This document shows, piece by piece, positions 13,946-23,427 of a stretch of 64,000 bases of DNA. Where the stretch lies: contig VNWV01000023.1 of the NCBI GenBank assembly GCA_009801085.1, positions 174,344 to 238,343 on the forward strand, given 5' to 3'. The position numbers and the translations under genes are program-made. Origin of the DNA: Lasiodiplodia sp. COLG20. Its lineage: Eukaryota > Ascomycota > Dothideomycetes > Botryosphaeriales > Botryosphaeriaceae. Under the pieces are notes generated by a model, which had not been told where the DNA came from, did no database searches, and saw nothing but the letters and a program-made list of their open reading frames with translations. Within the stretch, counting starts at the first letter, position 1. Each line of letters starts with the position of its first letter.

Positions 13946-16900
13946 TCAAGCTTTCTCGTCCGGCAGCACAAACAACTCCACAACCCTGCTCATCCGCTGC
14001 CTCCTGATCTGCTTATCCTTGTCCTTCAAGTTAGCCTTCTCCGGCACCTTGACGATCGCATCGGCAAAAGCACTCGACAGCCCTTTCTCCACACTAAGCA
14101 TCTGCATCTTCTGCGCTTCGCTCGCGCTCCTCACTCGCCCCGCCACGCCCGTCAAGGTACGCCTGAGCGGGCTCGCCGGTCCCTTGAGCGCCTGCTCGAC
14201 CCTGGTCGCCGTGCGCACCTCGGCTGCAATGCGCGCGAGCATCGACGTCAAGAGTACGAAGCAGACATTGTGGTTCGGCGCACCCGCCATGATCTCCAAG
14301 ATCCACGTGCGCTCCTCTTCACGGCTGAGCTGCTTCTTGCTCCGCGTCTGCTCTTCGTAGCCCGCCTCGATTTTCTTCCATAGCTCTGCCGTGATGACGC
14401 CGTCTTCTAGACTGCGTAGGAATAGCATCATCGTTTCCGCTAGGCATTCGACGCGTAGCAACGACGAAGTCTCCGCCTCGAAAACTCGTTCTAGGGGTGA
14501 GTCCGTGTCGAGTGCATCGATGATGGCACACTTGGCCTGGCTGCGCTCAGCAGCGTCCTGCACCGTCCACGTCTCTGCTGCAAAGGGCCATCCGCCGCCC
14601 GAGCTGAGCTGCGCCTGCGACAACCACGGCGCCTTTGTGCCATCTTCGTGGTCAGTCATGTCCCACTCGGCGACGACGCGCTCGACTAGGTCTTCTAGAA
14701 CCTCCGTCAGCCGGAACAGTTCCCGCGGAGCTGACCACTTTACCCCTGCGTCTTTGGAGGGACTGTCACTGCCGCCATTGCCCTCTGGCCGCTGGCCTTG
14801 CAGTTTTCTGATGCCGCCCTCCGGTATACGGATGAGCTTGTCGATGGACCGAGCGAGGCTTGTTTGGAGCCAGCTGGCGCGCACCTGTAGAAAGTGATCA
14901 CGGCCGTCGGAGACGCGCAGAACGAGGATATCCTCAAGTTGTGCCTTCCCGTCATTCAGCTCGTGGACCAGACTCATATCGTCTACCTTCAGAACCATAT
15001 CAATGTTGCAGGCATCTCCAGGCTCCAGTGTATATGACGCAGGGGTGTTCGGTTTCGTTGACTTATCCGGCTCTCGGTCGAAACTCAACGAGAGCCACGG
15101 TGGGGGCTGGACTTCGCTGTTTTCTTCTCCAGGGGTCCCAAAGAAGCTGATAGTCGCAGCCACTTGGCCAGTGTTGGCCACTGTTACATGTCGTCGGCGC
15201 ACGTCAAGATACTTCACATTGCCGAAATCCACCCCCTCGAAATCCGTCTTTGAATCATCCCGTATTTCTTTCTTACTTGGGTCCTTCTCCACGATCAGCG
15301 TAACGCCGGGTCGGCCTTCGTTCTCTGCTCGATCTAGCTCCCAAGCAACTTCGGCGTGCACCTTTGCCTTCAACTCGGGCACAACACTGTCGTATTTGAG
15401 TCTGAAGACAGCGTCTAGAGGCTTGTGGTCGGACGACAAGACTCGTTGATGTGCTGTGTAATACTCCAATTCGATCTCGTCCTCGAAGCCATCCTTTGTG
15501 AGCACCGGAATGGGGTCATCCCGCGCGTCTGTAGCCTCGTTGTAGTCCAAGTCACCGTCCGTCTCGGGATCGTACTCGAATAGAATATCATCGGCATCCT
15601 TGTCCAAGCCCTGCCTTTTCATTTCCTCGTCCTTTTTTCTGGCCTCCTCGGCTTCCTTTATTTTTTCATAGTATGCCAGCCGATCGCGACGTGTGCGCCA
15701 CAGGATGCGGTCGCACCAACTCGGGCAGCGGCGCTTCTCGCTTGAGTCAAAGATGGCCACGGTGCCCACATCATACTTGTAGGTAGGCAAAAATTCAATG
15801 TCACCTTCGCGCCAGCCGTCGTGGAAAGCCTTGCCGAGGCGCTGCTGCTGGCGCAACTCGTCGTGCGGAAGAAGAGACTCGATGGTTGCCTGGAGCGAGG
15901 CAGGGTCGAATTTAGCTGGAATGATGACTTCAGTCTCTTCATCGGGCTGCTCTTCGTTGCTCGACTGGTCGGAAGCTTCGGTGGCGGCATCGGAAGATGT
16001 GTGACCAGAAGAAGCAATGTCCTTCTCGATCTTCTCTGCATGTCTCTGAGAAAGGTCATACTCATTTCGTGTATGTAGCATCAAAATCCGGCGCACATCG
16101 TCACCAGGCATGCCGCCCAAGCGGTAATTCAGGTCGCCGACCCAGAAGGCGAAATCCTCGTCGCCAATGCCTTCGACGCTGGGCTGAGTCAGGCCAAGAG
16201 GGTCGGTGATGGGGTCGAATTTGGTGCGGCTCACGATCTGGGCGGCATCCCAGTTTCGTCTTTCCAACGACGCCTTGTCAGCGCCAGCAGCCAAATGCGA
16301 GTTGATGAATACCAAGCGCGTGGTCTCGCCTAAAACTATCCTAGCCGTGACGGCGCCCTTGTTTCCCATGTAGCCCATCAAACCGGTCCCAACGCTTGTT
16401 GTGCTCACGCATCGTACCTCACGGGCAATGGTGGGTGAGGCGTAGACGAGAATGAGCAAGCCGATGAGCTGCTGCTCGGCGACGAGCTGGTAGCCCTGGG
16501 GCAGGTGGTACTGCATGGCGGCTTTGAACTTGGCAGCGGTCGCAGGATCGGTGTATGGTCTCAAGGCTTCGGCGGCTGAAGAAATGTCGACGACCTCCTG
16601 CAGCCCCAAGACGTATAGAGAAATATCGTCGTCGCCTGGCACGCTGGCATGATCGTTCTTGGGCAAGGTCGACTCCTCGTTCGTATGCCGGGTCTCTTGG
16701 GCGGTGGGGCCCTCGCGCGGGTTATCATCAGCTTGTGCGGTGCCGGTAGCCTGAGGATTATTGGGGTCAGAGACACCCAGACCGGACAAGGCCTCCTCGA
16801 CGCCTTTTCCTCCAACGAACCAACCGCCCAGGTCCTTCTCGGTCCCCTTGAAAGCGGCGACGTTCCAGGTGCCGACCTTGATGCGAATTTCCTTGGGGCG

Positions 16901-17035
16901 CACGTACTCATGACGTCGTTCGTGGATTGCTTGCCAGAGACTCTGAGGGGTCGACGAGGGGCCCGGGGCGGCGGAGGGAAAGGCGCCCGGCATGGGCTGG
17001 TCCAAATCGGGGGAAGAGGGCGCTTCGGACGACAT
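13946..17035 (-). CDS. OCRL/INPP5B-like inositol polyphosphate 5-phosphatase with ASH and RhoGAP-like domains
   Basis: Single exon, 1,029 residues from the first ATG at 17035; the 17 codons upstream are open but lack an ATG. The 5-phosphatase domain runs from about residue 50 (KVGTWNVAAFKG) to 545 and contains the metal and catalytic motifs FWVGDLNYRL (about 297), CPSWCDRILWR (about 434) and SSDHKPLDAVF (about 532). Two charged insertions interrupt it, one acidic near 350-370 and one Lys/Glu/Asp-rich near 455-500. A beta-rich ASH-type segment follows (about 545-735), then a helical C-terminal region (about 770-1,010) matching the RhoGAP-like fold of OCRL proteins. The family removes the 5-phosphate of PI(4,5)P2 or PI(3,4,5)P3 on endosomal and Golgi membranes. 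It is divergent from DCP1. Confidence 0.9.
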   Translation of the reverse strand: MSSEAPSSPDLDQPMPGAFPSAAPGPSSTPQSLWQAIHERRHEYVRPKEIRIKVGTWNVAAFKGTEKDLGGWFVGGKGVEEALSGLGVSDPNNPQATGTAQADDNPREGPTAQETRHTNEESTLPKNDHASVPGDDDISLYVLGLQEVVDISSAAEALRPYTDPATAAKFKAAMQYHLPQGYQLVAEQQLIGLLILVYASPTIAREVRCVSTTSVGTGLMGYMGNKGAVTARIVLGETTRLVFINSHLAAGADKASLERRNWDAAQIVSRTKFDPITDPLGLTQPSVEGIGDEDFAFWVGDLNYRLGGMPGDDVRRILMLHTRNEYDLSQRHAEKIEKDIASSGHTSSDAATEASDQSSNEEQPDEETEVIIPAKFDPASLQATIESLLPHDELRQQQRLGKAFHDGWREGDIEFLPTYKYDVGTVAIFDSSEKRRCPSWCDRILWRTRRDRLAYYEKIKEAEEARKKDEEMKRQGLDKDADDILFEYDPETDGDLDYNEATDARDDPIPVLTKDGFEDEIELEYYTAHQRVLSSDHKPLDAVFRLKYDSVVPELKAKVHAEVAWELDRAENEGRPGVTLIVEKDPSKKEIRDDSKTDFEGVDFGNVKYLDVRRRHVTVANTGQVAATISFFGTPGEENSEVQPPPWLSLSFDREPDKSTKPNTPASYTLEPGDACNIDMVLKVDDMSLVHELNDGKAQLEDILVLRVSDGRDHFLQVRASWLQTSLARSIDKLIRIPEGGIRKLQGQRPEGNGGSDSPSKDAGVKWSAPRELFRLTEVLEDLVERVVAEWDMTDHEDGTKAPWLSQAQLSSGGGWPFAAETWTVQDAAERSQAKCAIIDALDTDSPLERVFEAETSSLLRVECLAETMMLFLRSLEDGVITAELWKKIEAGYEEQTRSKKQLSREEERTWILEIMAGAPNHNVCFVLLTSMLARIAAEVRTATRVEQALKGPASPLRRTLTGVAGRVRSASEAQKMQMLSVEKGLSSAFADAIVKVPEKANLKDKDKQIRRQRMSRVVELFVLPDEKA

Positions 17036-17444
17036 GGCGGGGGAGGGTTCAGGGAGGAGAGCGGGTTTGGTGATCCTGTGCCTCACATGGCAAGCATCAG
17101 CAGCGCTGGGACGTGAGGGTCTCAGGCTTTACGGACAGCTATGAGAGACGCGGCGGGCTGTGCGTCATCCCGCGCACAGGTGAGGTCCGAGCTCGGGCCA
17201 CCGGCCACCAGAACCCGCGGGCTGGACACAATAGCAGCAAGAGCAACAATAGCTATTCACTTTAACACGCCCGCGCTTAAGTATCGCTCCGCCCACCGCC
17301 TCCCACTCTTTCCTCTACCCTTCTTCATCCGCTCCGGGCATCCCGTTATCGCTGAGGACACCGCGCCGCGCGTTGATTGCAAGCTCCGTCGACTCGATAC
17401 CGATTCATCAACCTCGTTCAACGACCCATCTATCATCCGCAGTC
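17036..17444. promoter_or_regulatory. Bidirectional promoter, 5-phosphatase / DCP1
   Basis: The two start codons are 409 bases apart and face away from each other, so both promoters must share this interval. A pyrimidine-rich stretch around 17290-17330 could mark the DCP1 leader. Confidence 0.5.
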
Positions 17445-18464
17445 ATGGCCCCAGCCAAGAACAAGTCGCGCGCCGCCGCCGCCGCCGCCGTCTCCGACTA
17501 CGAGACCGACTACGCTGCCCAGGATTCCCTCGCTAACCTTGCTCCGCCGCCTATCAACCGCACCAACGACGAACTCAACCTGGCTGTGCTCCGCCGCCAC
17601 TATCCTGACCTTGTCTCCATCGTCTCGATCGCTTCTTTCTGTGTCGTCTATGCTTTTTCACCCACCACTCAGGCCTGGGAGAAGTACGGCGTTGATGGTA
17701 CTCTTTTCATCAACCAGCTCACCCCCTCCGAGGAAGGAGTGTCCCGCTTCTCCGTTGTGGTTTTCAACCGCCGTTCCATGGAGAAGTTCTCTGTCGAGCT
17801 CAAGACTGCCGACGACGTCGAAGTGACCGACGACTATGTTATCCTTCAGAGCCAGCACGACGATGGGAGTCTGCAGATTTTTGGCCTCTGGATCTTCACC
17901 GAGCCTCCGCCGTCGTCTACCGCTCACGCTCGCGAGATCAATGGCGAGATGATCAAGCAGGTCGCCGCTCTGGTTGACAACAGCCGCAAGACCATGGAGG
18001 CCATGAACAACGAGTCCTCCGACGAGCCCGACAGTGTCCCCATGGGCCGCCAGCTCTCTCTTCGCGAACTCTTCGGCAAGCAGCGTGAGGCCGACGCCGG
18101 CTTCTCCATCCACCACCATGAGACTCCTCACATCCCGGAAGCCTCGACCCTCCCGGCCATTCCCAACTATCCTCAGCCTCAGGTCCAAGCCGCTCAGCCG
18201 GCTCAGCAGCCCGCCGCGAACCCTGCTAACATGGCCACTCCTCGTTTCACCAACACCCCCGACACGGATTTCTTCCTGTCGGCCCCCAAAGTCACTCCTA
18301 CCCAGGCTCAGCGCAAGCCCAAGCACCACCCCCCTCGTCGCCAGCACTCCAAGGAGACCCCGCCTGTCCCGGCCCAGTACGCCGCCGACTACGCCAACAT
18401 GGAGCGTCAGGAGTTCTATGACGTCTTCCAGAAGACTGGCGCCGAAGGCTGGACTGGTTCGTAG
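17445..18464 (+). CDS. DCP1: mRNA-decapping enzyme subunit DCP1
   Basis: 339 residues from ATG 17445; the frame is open 24 codons further upstream, but the chosen start gives the expected short basic N-terminus (MAPAKNKSRAAAA). The EVH1-like domain spans about residues 35-170. Its family signature includes NLAVLRRHYPD, CVVYAFSPTTQAWEKYGVDG and GLWIFTEP. The remaining half is Pro/Gln/His-rich and likely disordered, ending EFYDVFQKTGAEGWTGS. DCP1 activates DCP2 to remove the 5' cap in the 5'-to-3' mRNA decay pathway and localises to P-bodies. An alternative 3' structure is possible: a GTTCGT donor at 18457 and a CAG acceptor at 18520-18521 would bypass this stop and fuse the next ORF in frame, giving 405 residues. 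Confidence 0.9.
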   Translation: MAPAKNKSRAAAAAAVSDYETDYAAQDSLANLAPPPINRTNDELNLAVLRRHYPDLVSIVSIASFCVVYAFSPTTQAWEKYGVDGTLFINQLTPSEEGVSRFSVVVFNRRSMEKFSVELKTADDVEVTDDYVILQSQHDDGSLQIFGLWIFTEPPPSSTAHAREINGEMIKQVAALVDNSRKTMEAMNNESSDEPDSVPMGRQLSLRELFGKQREADAGFSIHHHETPHIPEASTLPAIPNYPQPQVQAAQPAQQPAANPANMATPRFTNTPDTDFFLSAPKVTPTQAQRKPKHHPPRRQHSKETPPVPAQYAADYANMERQEFYDVFQKTGAEGWTGS

Positions 18465-18496
18465 CCTTACCGCGTTGCTCCCCCCCTCCACTCACG

Positions 18497-18727
18497 ATGC
18501 CCGTTGATACTACGTTCGCAGTTGTCAACACCCCCTTTGGTTCATTCCCGGTCAATGGCTACATGCAGGCTCAAGACGCCTTCCTCGCCTACAAGAGCAA
18601 CCTCCGGGCCGACAAGATCGAGAGTGGCGGCCACAACGTCACCTTCGAATCCACTTACACTCCGACTGTCCGTGGCAAGAAGATGACTTCCAAGTCCGTC
18701 ACTTCCAAGTCCGTCACCAAGCTCTAA
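18497..18727 (+). CDS. Short coding-like ORF directly after DCP1 (separate small protein or alternative DCP1 terminal exon)
   Basis: A 76-residue ORF starts 32 bases behind the DCP1 stop on the same strand. It has strong C-ending codon bias like its neighbour. The product is hydrophilic with an internal repeat near the end (MTSKSVTSKSV). I recognise no domain. Two readings fit. One is an independent small protein starting at 18497. The other is a last exon of DCP1, spliced from 18456 to 18522 and entering this same frame at GTT-GTC. A near-ideal intron (GTAAGT 18730, TTACTAATC, TAG 18784) begins only two bases after the TAA stop, so the transcript evidently extends beyond it. Transcript reads would decide. 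Confidence 0.5.
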   Translation: MPVDTTFAVVNTPFGSFPVNGYMQAQDAFLAYKSNLRADKIESGGHNVTFESTYTPTVRGKKMTSKSVTSKSVTKL

Positions 18728-18729
18728 AT

Positions 18730-18784
18730 GTAAGTTACTCCTCATTTCACACCTGACCTTTCTTCTTACTAATCGACTCGGTAG
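18730..18784 (+). other. Probable 3'-UTR intron
   Basis: GTAAGT donor, a TTACTAATC branch site and a CGGTAG acceptor lie within 55 bases, the most consensus-like intron in this part of the window. It begins two bases after the stop of the ORF at 18497-18727. The sequence after it is the tandem-repeat tract, which carries no clear coding frame. Confidence 0.6.
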
Positions 18785-18835
18785 TGGAATATGGTGGAAA
18801 GTTGGTAATTGGTGGTTTGAATTGAAGAAGCTTTC

Positions 18836-18940
18836 TCTACTGGAATCGAAAAACCTCTGCTGGAATCGAAAGCCCCCTGCTGGAATTGATAAAACCTCTG
18901 CTGGAATTGAAACGCCTCTGGTAGAATTGAAACTCTCTCT
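18836..18940. repeat. Imperfect 20-base tandem repeat, about five units
   Basis: Units follow the pattern CTCTGCTGGAATTGAAAACC with substitutions and one-base length changes: cores at 18840, 18860, 18880, 18900 and a weaker one at 18920. It lies between the convergent DCP1 and LDAH genes and is followed by a run of A (about 18963-18977) and two copies of AAGCTAGC around 18982-19000. No coding or mobile-element signature is visible. Confidence 0.7.
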
Positions 18941-19033
18941 ACTGAGCTGGTATATATCTGCTAAAAAAAAAAAAAAATGGCAAGCTAGCCTTAAGCTAGC
19001 TATATAGATTGCCCACCGATTGGGCCACGAAAA

Positions 19034-20571
19034 TCAAGCTGCTTCTTCTCTCACTATCTCCTCTATATACCTGGCCACCTTCTCAGCTACTGTGATGCTG
19101 TGGTTCGGGTCTGTGCTCATAACGTCAGCTTTTGCTCAACAAACGCATACGCAGTCGAAGAATCCATCCAAACGCAGCTCCCAAAAGCCATCTCTCGTCT
19201 GGACAACCCGCTTCAAAAACTCTAGCTGGGAAAAAAAAAAAAAAAACGTTCGAAACTCACCGATGCAAAAGCCGTGCGGAATCCCGCTCTCATCCACCTC
19301 CATGACAGGCTTCCACTTCTCCTCGTCCCGCTTCTCGGCTCTCGCCCTGCCCCTGGCCTTGATCAACTCGTCCCTCGTCTCGTCAGCAACCCAGTGGTCC
19401 TCCTTTCCGAACAGGAAAAACAGCTTGGGGCGAGCGACGCCGACGGGGCTGGGTTCGGCGGCACCCCAGACCTCGGCGTCCCAGGCATCGTGGGTGATGG
19501 TCTGGAGCTCGTCGGTGGCCATGTGCAGGGCCTGGCGGACGCCGTGGGGGCTCTTCAGGAACTCGGCGGTGGTGCGGGCGGCGTCGGGCGGCTGGGCGAG
19601 GATCAGGGCGAGCAGCTCGGTGAGGATGAGGGTGGGGAAGAAGAAGGTGAGGGCGTGAGCGAGGAAGTGGGCGAGAATGGCGAGGTTGGGGATGGATTCG
19701 AGCAGCATCTGTGACGAATTTTGTTAGTATATTTTTCTGCTGATATGGTGGTGGGACGACAACTCACGGTGAGTTTCAGCCCGCTGCTGCTCTTGGCGAT
19801 ATGCGTCACGGTCGGGAACAAGCACACGCTTCCAACAATTCTGCCGCCCTCTTTTTCCTCGACATCGACACTGACATCGGCATCTGCATTCAGCATGACG
19901 GCGCCGTCATCGACCTTCTCTTTCTCTCCCATGTTTCGCTTTTTTTCTTGCAGCGCCTCCCTCCACCTCTTCACCACCTCCAGCGCCATGTATGCGCCCA
20001 CCGAGTGCCCAATCACCACCACCCTCGTCTCCTCCGCGTCCCCCTCTTTCCCGTCAACCTCCTCTCCCGCCCCGTTGACCAGCACGGCCGACCCCGACCC
20101 GTACCTCTCGCCATCGTCGTCCGCCTCTTCCCTCATCCCCCTCACATGGTCCCACAGAGCCCACTCCACGCCATCAATCTGCTCCTGCAGGCCGAACGGC
20201 GGCTTCTTCTGCTTCCTCCATCCTCCCTTGATCCCCCTCCTCCCCTCCCTCACGTTCGCCGGCCACACGCCGCCAGCCTCGCACCCCCTGCTCTCGAAAC
20301 CGGACAAGCTCCTCCCGAAAACCTCGAAGGCGTGCCTAGGCGCAAGCGTCGGGTGGGCAGTGAGCAGGAAGTGCAGGTGCGACAGGAAGAGGTCGTAGTA
20401 GCCGACCAGGCCTGGGTTTCCGGTGACAAAGTAGATCAGCCAGCGCTTGCGCGGGCCGGCGGCCGGACCGAAGCGCTCGGCGAGAAAGGTGTTTGTGGTT
20501 GGGGAGGTGGGTGGGAGGGGAGGAGGTGAAGAGGCGGGAAGAGTGAAGATGGTTGGGGGTCTGTTCCGCAT
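19034..20571 (-). CDS. Lipid-droplet-associated serine hydrolase (LDAH-type, alpha/beta hydrolase)
   Basis: Three exons, 20571-19768, 19708-19261 and 19110-19034; 442 residues. Intron 1 is 59 bases (GTGAGT...CACAG, phase 0). Intron 2 is 150 bases, begins GTGAGT, carries a run of about 16 T near the donor in transcript sense, and ends at GAGCACAG. Splicing it replaces a nonsense continuation with the expected C-terminus (HGFCI|DPNHSITVAEKVA). Motifs: WLIYFVTGNPGLVGYY (oxyanion region, about residue 44), nucleophile elbow IGHSVGAYM (about 190), FLFGKEDHWV (acid, in exon 2) and the HGFC histidine. Family members are serine hydrolases of the lipid-droplet surface acting in neutral-lipid turnover; the substrate is unsettled. 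The insert between strands is longer than usual and rich in Glu and Gly. Confidence 0.88.
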
Positions 20572-21518
20572 GATTTTTTGCTATGGAGAAAAGAAATGGT
20601 ACGGGGGAGGGAGAGAGCGTAAGTGTTGAGAAAATAACAAGGAAAAATTGTTTGTTGATATTGATGATGCAAGGAAAAGGTGGAGAAAGAGTGGATGATT
20701 TGTTCGAAAGGTCCCGGCTTTCTATCCGGGGGAGAGCAGCAAAGGGATGCGGTGAAGGACGGCGCCGGTAGATTCTTTTCGGGAGTGCCGCGTGCGCAGG
20801 TTGGATGGCGGGCGGATTAGACCGATAAAGATGGCGCGGGCGCCGGGCCGGGAGTCAATGCAAGCCCTTTCCTTTACTCTTGGCGAAGCTGTATGGCTCC
20901 GCTGGGGACCCGAAAGGTAATACACAACAAGGATGACAGCGGTTACTCAGGTCTCAGAAAAGTCGAACCAGCAGGGACGATCAGGGGCCTGGCTCTTTTC
21001 CTCGGGCGTGCGGCGAGGCAGTAGGGCGGCAGCCGTGGATCCGGACACAGAGCGAGCGCTGCGAAGGGTGGAAAGAAAGCGGATTGAGTTACATAGGAAC
21101 GGCGGGCAAAGGGTGGAGTGGATGATGCGTTGATGTTCGGGGGAGTGGGCACCCAGCTTCTTGTTGGAGAGGCTGCACGGGGCAGCTGGAGCCTGCGCCC
21201 GCTCCCGCCAGCACACGCCCTCGCTGCGCGCTAGCCGGTTGCGGTAAGAGAAACACCCATGTCGCAGCGCCGTCGTCCGTTTGCGCCCGCCAGCCGTCTA
21301 GAGCGTTGGTGAGCAGCGTGCGCCAACTGAACACCGCCTTTGCGCCGTGGCGGGGCTGCTGAAGGCACATGGTACATGGCACATGGCATCCGCACTGACC
21401 CACTCTGTGACTCGACTGATAACCTCGTCATCTACCTAATCTGTCCCTGCCAGCGGGAACATGTGAAAATCCCACCCTGCCCAATCACAGCAACAGCTCC
21501 TCTTCAACGAAAATTTCT
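20572..21518. other. Intergenic region upstream of the LDAH-type gene
   Basis: About 950 bases holding the LDAH promoter and the 3' flank of the Thr/Lys-rich gene. Several overlapping ORFs of 60-104 codons on both strands lack coding character. Confidence 0.4.
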
Positions 21519-23427
21519 TCACGCTCCCTGCAGACTCTCGGTAAGCAGCTCGACCTTTGCGCACTTGGACGTGTCGATGGGCATGTTGTTGATGGCGTCG
21601 TGCCACTTGAGCTCGTAGCGCTTGCCACCTTTGTCGCTCGTTCGACACACCACCCACCCGTCGAACCGGTCGTTATCCCACCAGATCGAGCCCCATGTCA
21701 CCCGCATGCGGGGCGTGCCGACTTCCTTGTTGATGAACACCGGCGAGTACGCGTCGTGGTGGCGATCGCAGTGCATTCTCACTCCCGAGAGCTTGCACTT
21801 CTCATGCGACAGCAACACCGACGTCGTATCCACGTCGAAGAAGAACTTGCCCCCCCTGTGACGATCGTACGAGAGCGTAGGCGCCGCGTTGGGCCCGTCT
21901 GTTGGGTATTAGCACCAGCAGCATCTTGATAGCCGTCTATTTCAAACTCACCGTGCTCGGTCTCCTCGACGTAAAGGTTCTCAAACTCGGTGCTGCCTTT
22001 GCCCGAGACGTGAGTGCGCAGCCGGAACAGCTTATTCTCCTTCTCAAGCTCGTCCTGACACCGGCCGCCTCCAGGGTGCTGTGCTGGCTTGGCGCTCGTT
22101 GCCAGTGTGGTCGGCTTGACATTGGTCGTCTGCTTGGTTGGCTTGACCTTTGTCGTCTTCCTCGTCGGCTTAGCCTTGGTCGTCTTCCTCGTCGGCTTGG
22201 CCCTGGTCGTCTGCCTCGTCGGTCTGACGTTGGTCGTTTGCCTGGTTGGCTTGACATTAGTCGTCAGTGTAGACTGCCTGATCCTGACAGTTGTCGTCTT
22301 CGCAGAATTATAAGAAGTGACCGTCTTTGTTTTGAGGCCCTTCCCAGTGGTGCGCTGACGCCCTGTCGAGAACTTCTTGGTATAAGGCTTGCCAGAGGAG
22401 GATCTCGATGGCCTCTTGGTTGGTCTAGCCGGGGGACTGGGCTTGCGGGTAGGCTTTCCAGTAGGCCTCTGAGTAGGCTTAGCGCTGGGCTTCTGAACCT
22501 TGCTTGAACTCTTCGGCCTTGGGGGTCGCTTTGGCCGGGATGCTGATTCAGAAACCTGTGTAGTTGTGACTTGCGTCTTCGTGGCCTGGTAATGGCTGAT
22601 GGTCTCGTAGTATGTCGTTGTTCCAACTTGTCCATCACCTCCACTGACCGAGTAGTATGACACTACCTCACGAACAACATCAGAGTTGGCAGCTGTGTAT
22701 GTCGTAGTCACAGGCGTTGGGATGGTTCGAGTAATAGTCTTTGTGGTTTCTCCCCCGCCAGAGTTTGTAGCGGTCGCTGGCTGCGAAGTCTCTCCGGTGC
22801 TGTCTGTCACGGTCGGTGCTGGAGGTAGCTCTGTTGTTGTGCTATTGCGGTCTGGAGGCCCCGGCGTGGCAGTGTCCACGGTGGTAGTGCCAGCCTTGGA
22901 AGTCTCTTCAACGCTGTTCGTACTGGTTGATGCTGGCGGCGGCGGTGGTGGTGCATCGTCCTGCACTTCTTCCGGCTTCACGCTATCATCGTCCTTCTTC
23001 GGCCCAAGTGTAATGCACACGAAAGCCGTAATCTGCCCGACGAAGCTCGTTGTGGTGCGCGTCACATCGTTCTCGATGATCTGCTGAATGTCGTTGCCAT
23101 GCCCATCATCGCCCACCTTCACCGTCTGGATCTTCTCTGGCCCCTTTAGGGTACATTTTCCGCCAATCGTGGCATAACTAGTGTGAGTCACAGTCGGGAT
23201 GCTTGTCGTGCACACCTCATGCAGGATGCTGACTGTGCCAGAGCCATTGTCAGAGACGTGCCGGACCTTATCAGTACAAGGGTAGCCGGGGTAGACGGTC
23301 GACGTCGAGGCTAAGTGAATCTGGCAGAGTCCGCAGATCAACAATGCTGTCCTATTGTTGTGTTCATTCGTAGTGAGCTTACCGTGGTTACCGCGTTGAG
23401 GAAGTCGCGTGCATCGATTGCAACCAT
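21519..23427 (-). CDS. Thr/Lys/Pro-rich repeat protein with C-terminal Cys-containing globular domain
   Basis: Proposed exons are 23427-23383, 23320-21952 and 21898-21519, giving 597 residues. The last intron (53 bases, GTGAGT...CAACAG) is convincing because it links FENLYVEETEH to DGPNAAPTLSYDRH and a well-formed C-terminal domain. The first exon (45 bases, GTAAGC...GCCAG) is tentative. The protein begins with a Cys-containing segment of about 130 residues. A long Thr/Ser/Pro-rich middle follows, with poly-Pro, many Lys-Pro pairs and six 9-residue repeats of the type KPTRKTTKA. The final 150 residues have W, C and aromatic patches resembling the fungal DUF7907-like secreted domain, from memory only. 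The composition suggests a surface or secreted mucin-like protein. I see no signal peptide, so an upstream exon may be missing. Confidence 0.65.
22093..22266. repeat. 27-base in-frame tandem repeat (about six units)
   Basis: Units of 27 bases sharing the core GTCGTCTGCCTCGTCGGCTTG (plus-strand sense) encode the 9-residue repeat x-K-P-T-R-x-T-T-x on the minus strand. Outer units at both ends are degenerate. Unit length is a multiple of three, so copy-number change would keep the frame. Confidence 0.85.

Noticed and set aside
17658..18491. 277-codon minus-strand ORF opposite DCP1
   Set aside because: Shadow of DCP1 codon bias; the product is Gly/Arg/Leu-rich without recognisable features.
19801..20529. 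242-codon ORF on the plus strand opposite the LDAH-type gene
   Set aside because: Antisense shadow with low-complexity Leu/His/Pro composition; the minus-strand hydrolase is clearly the real gene.
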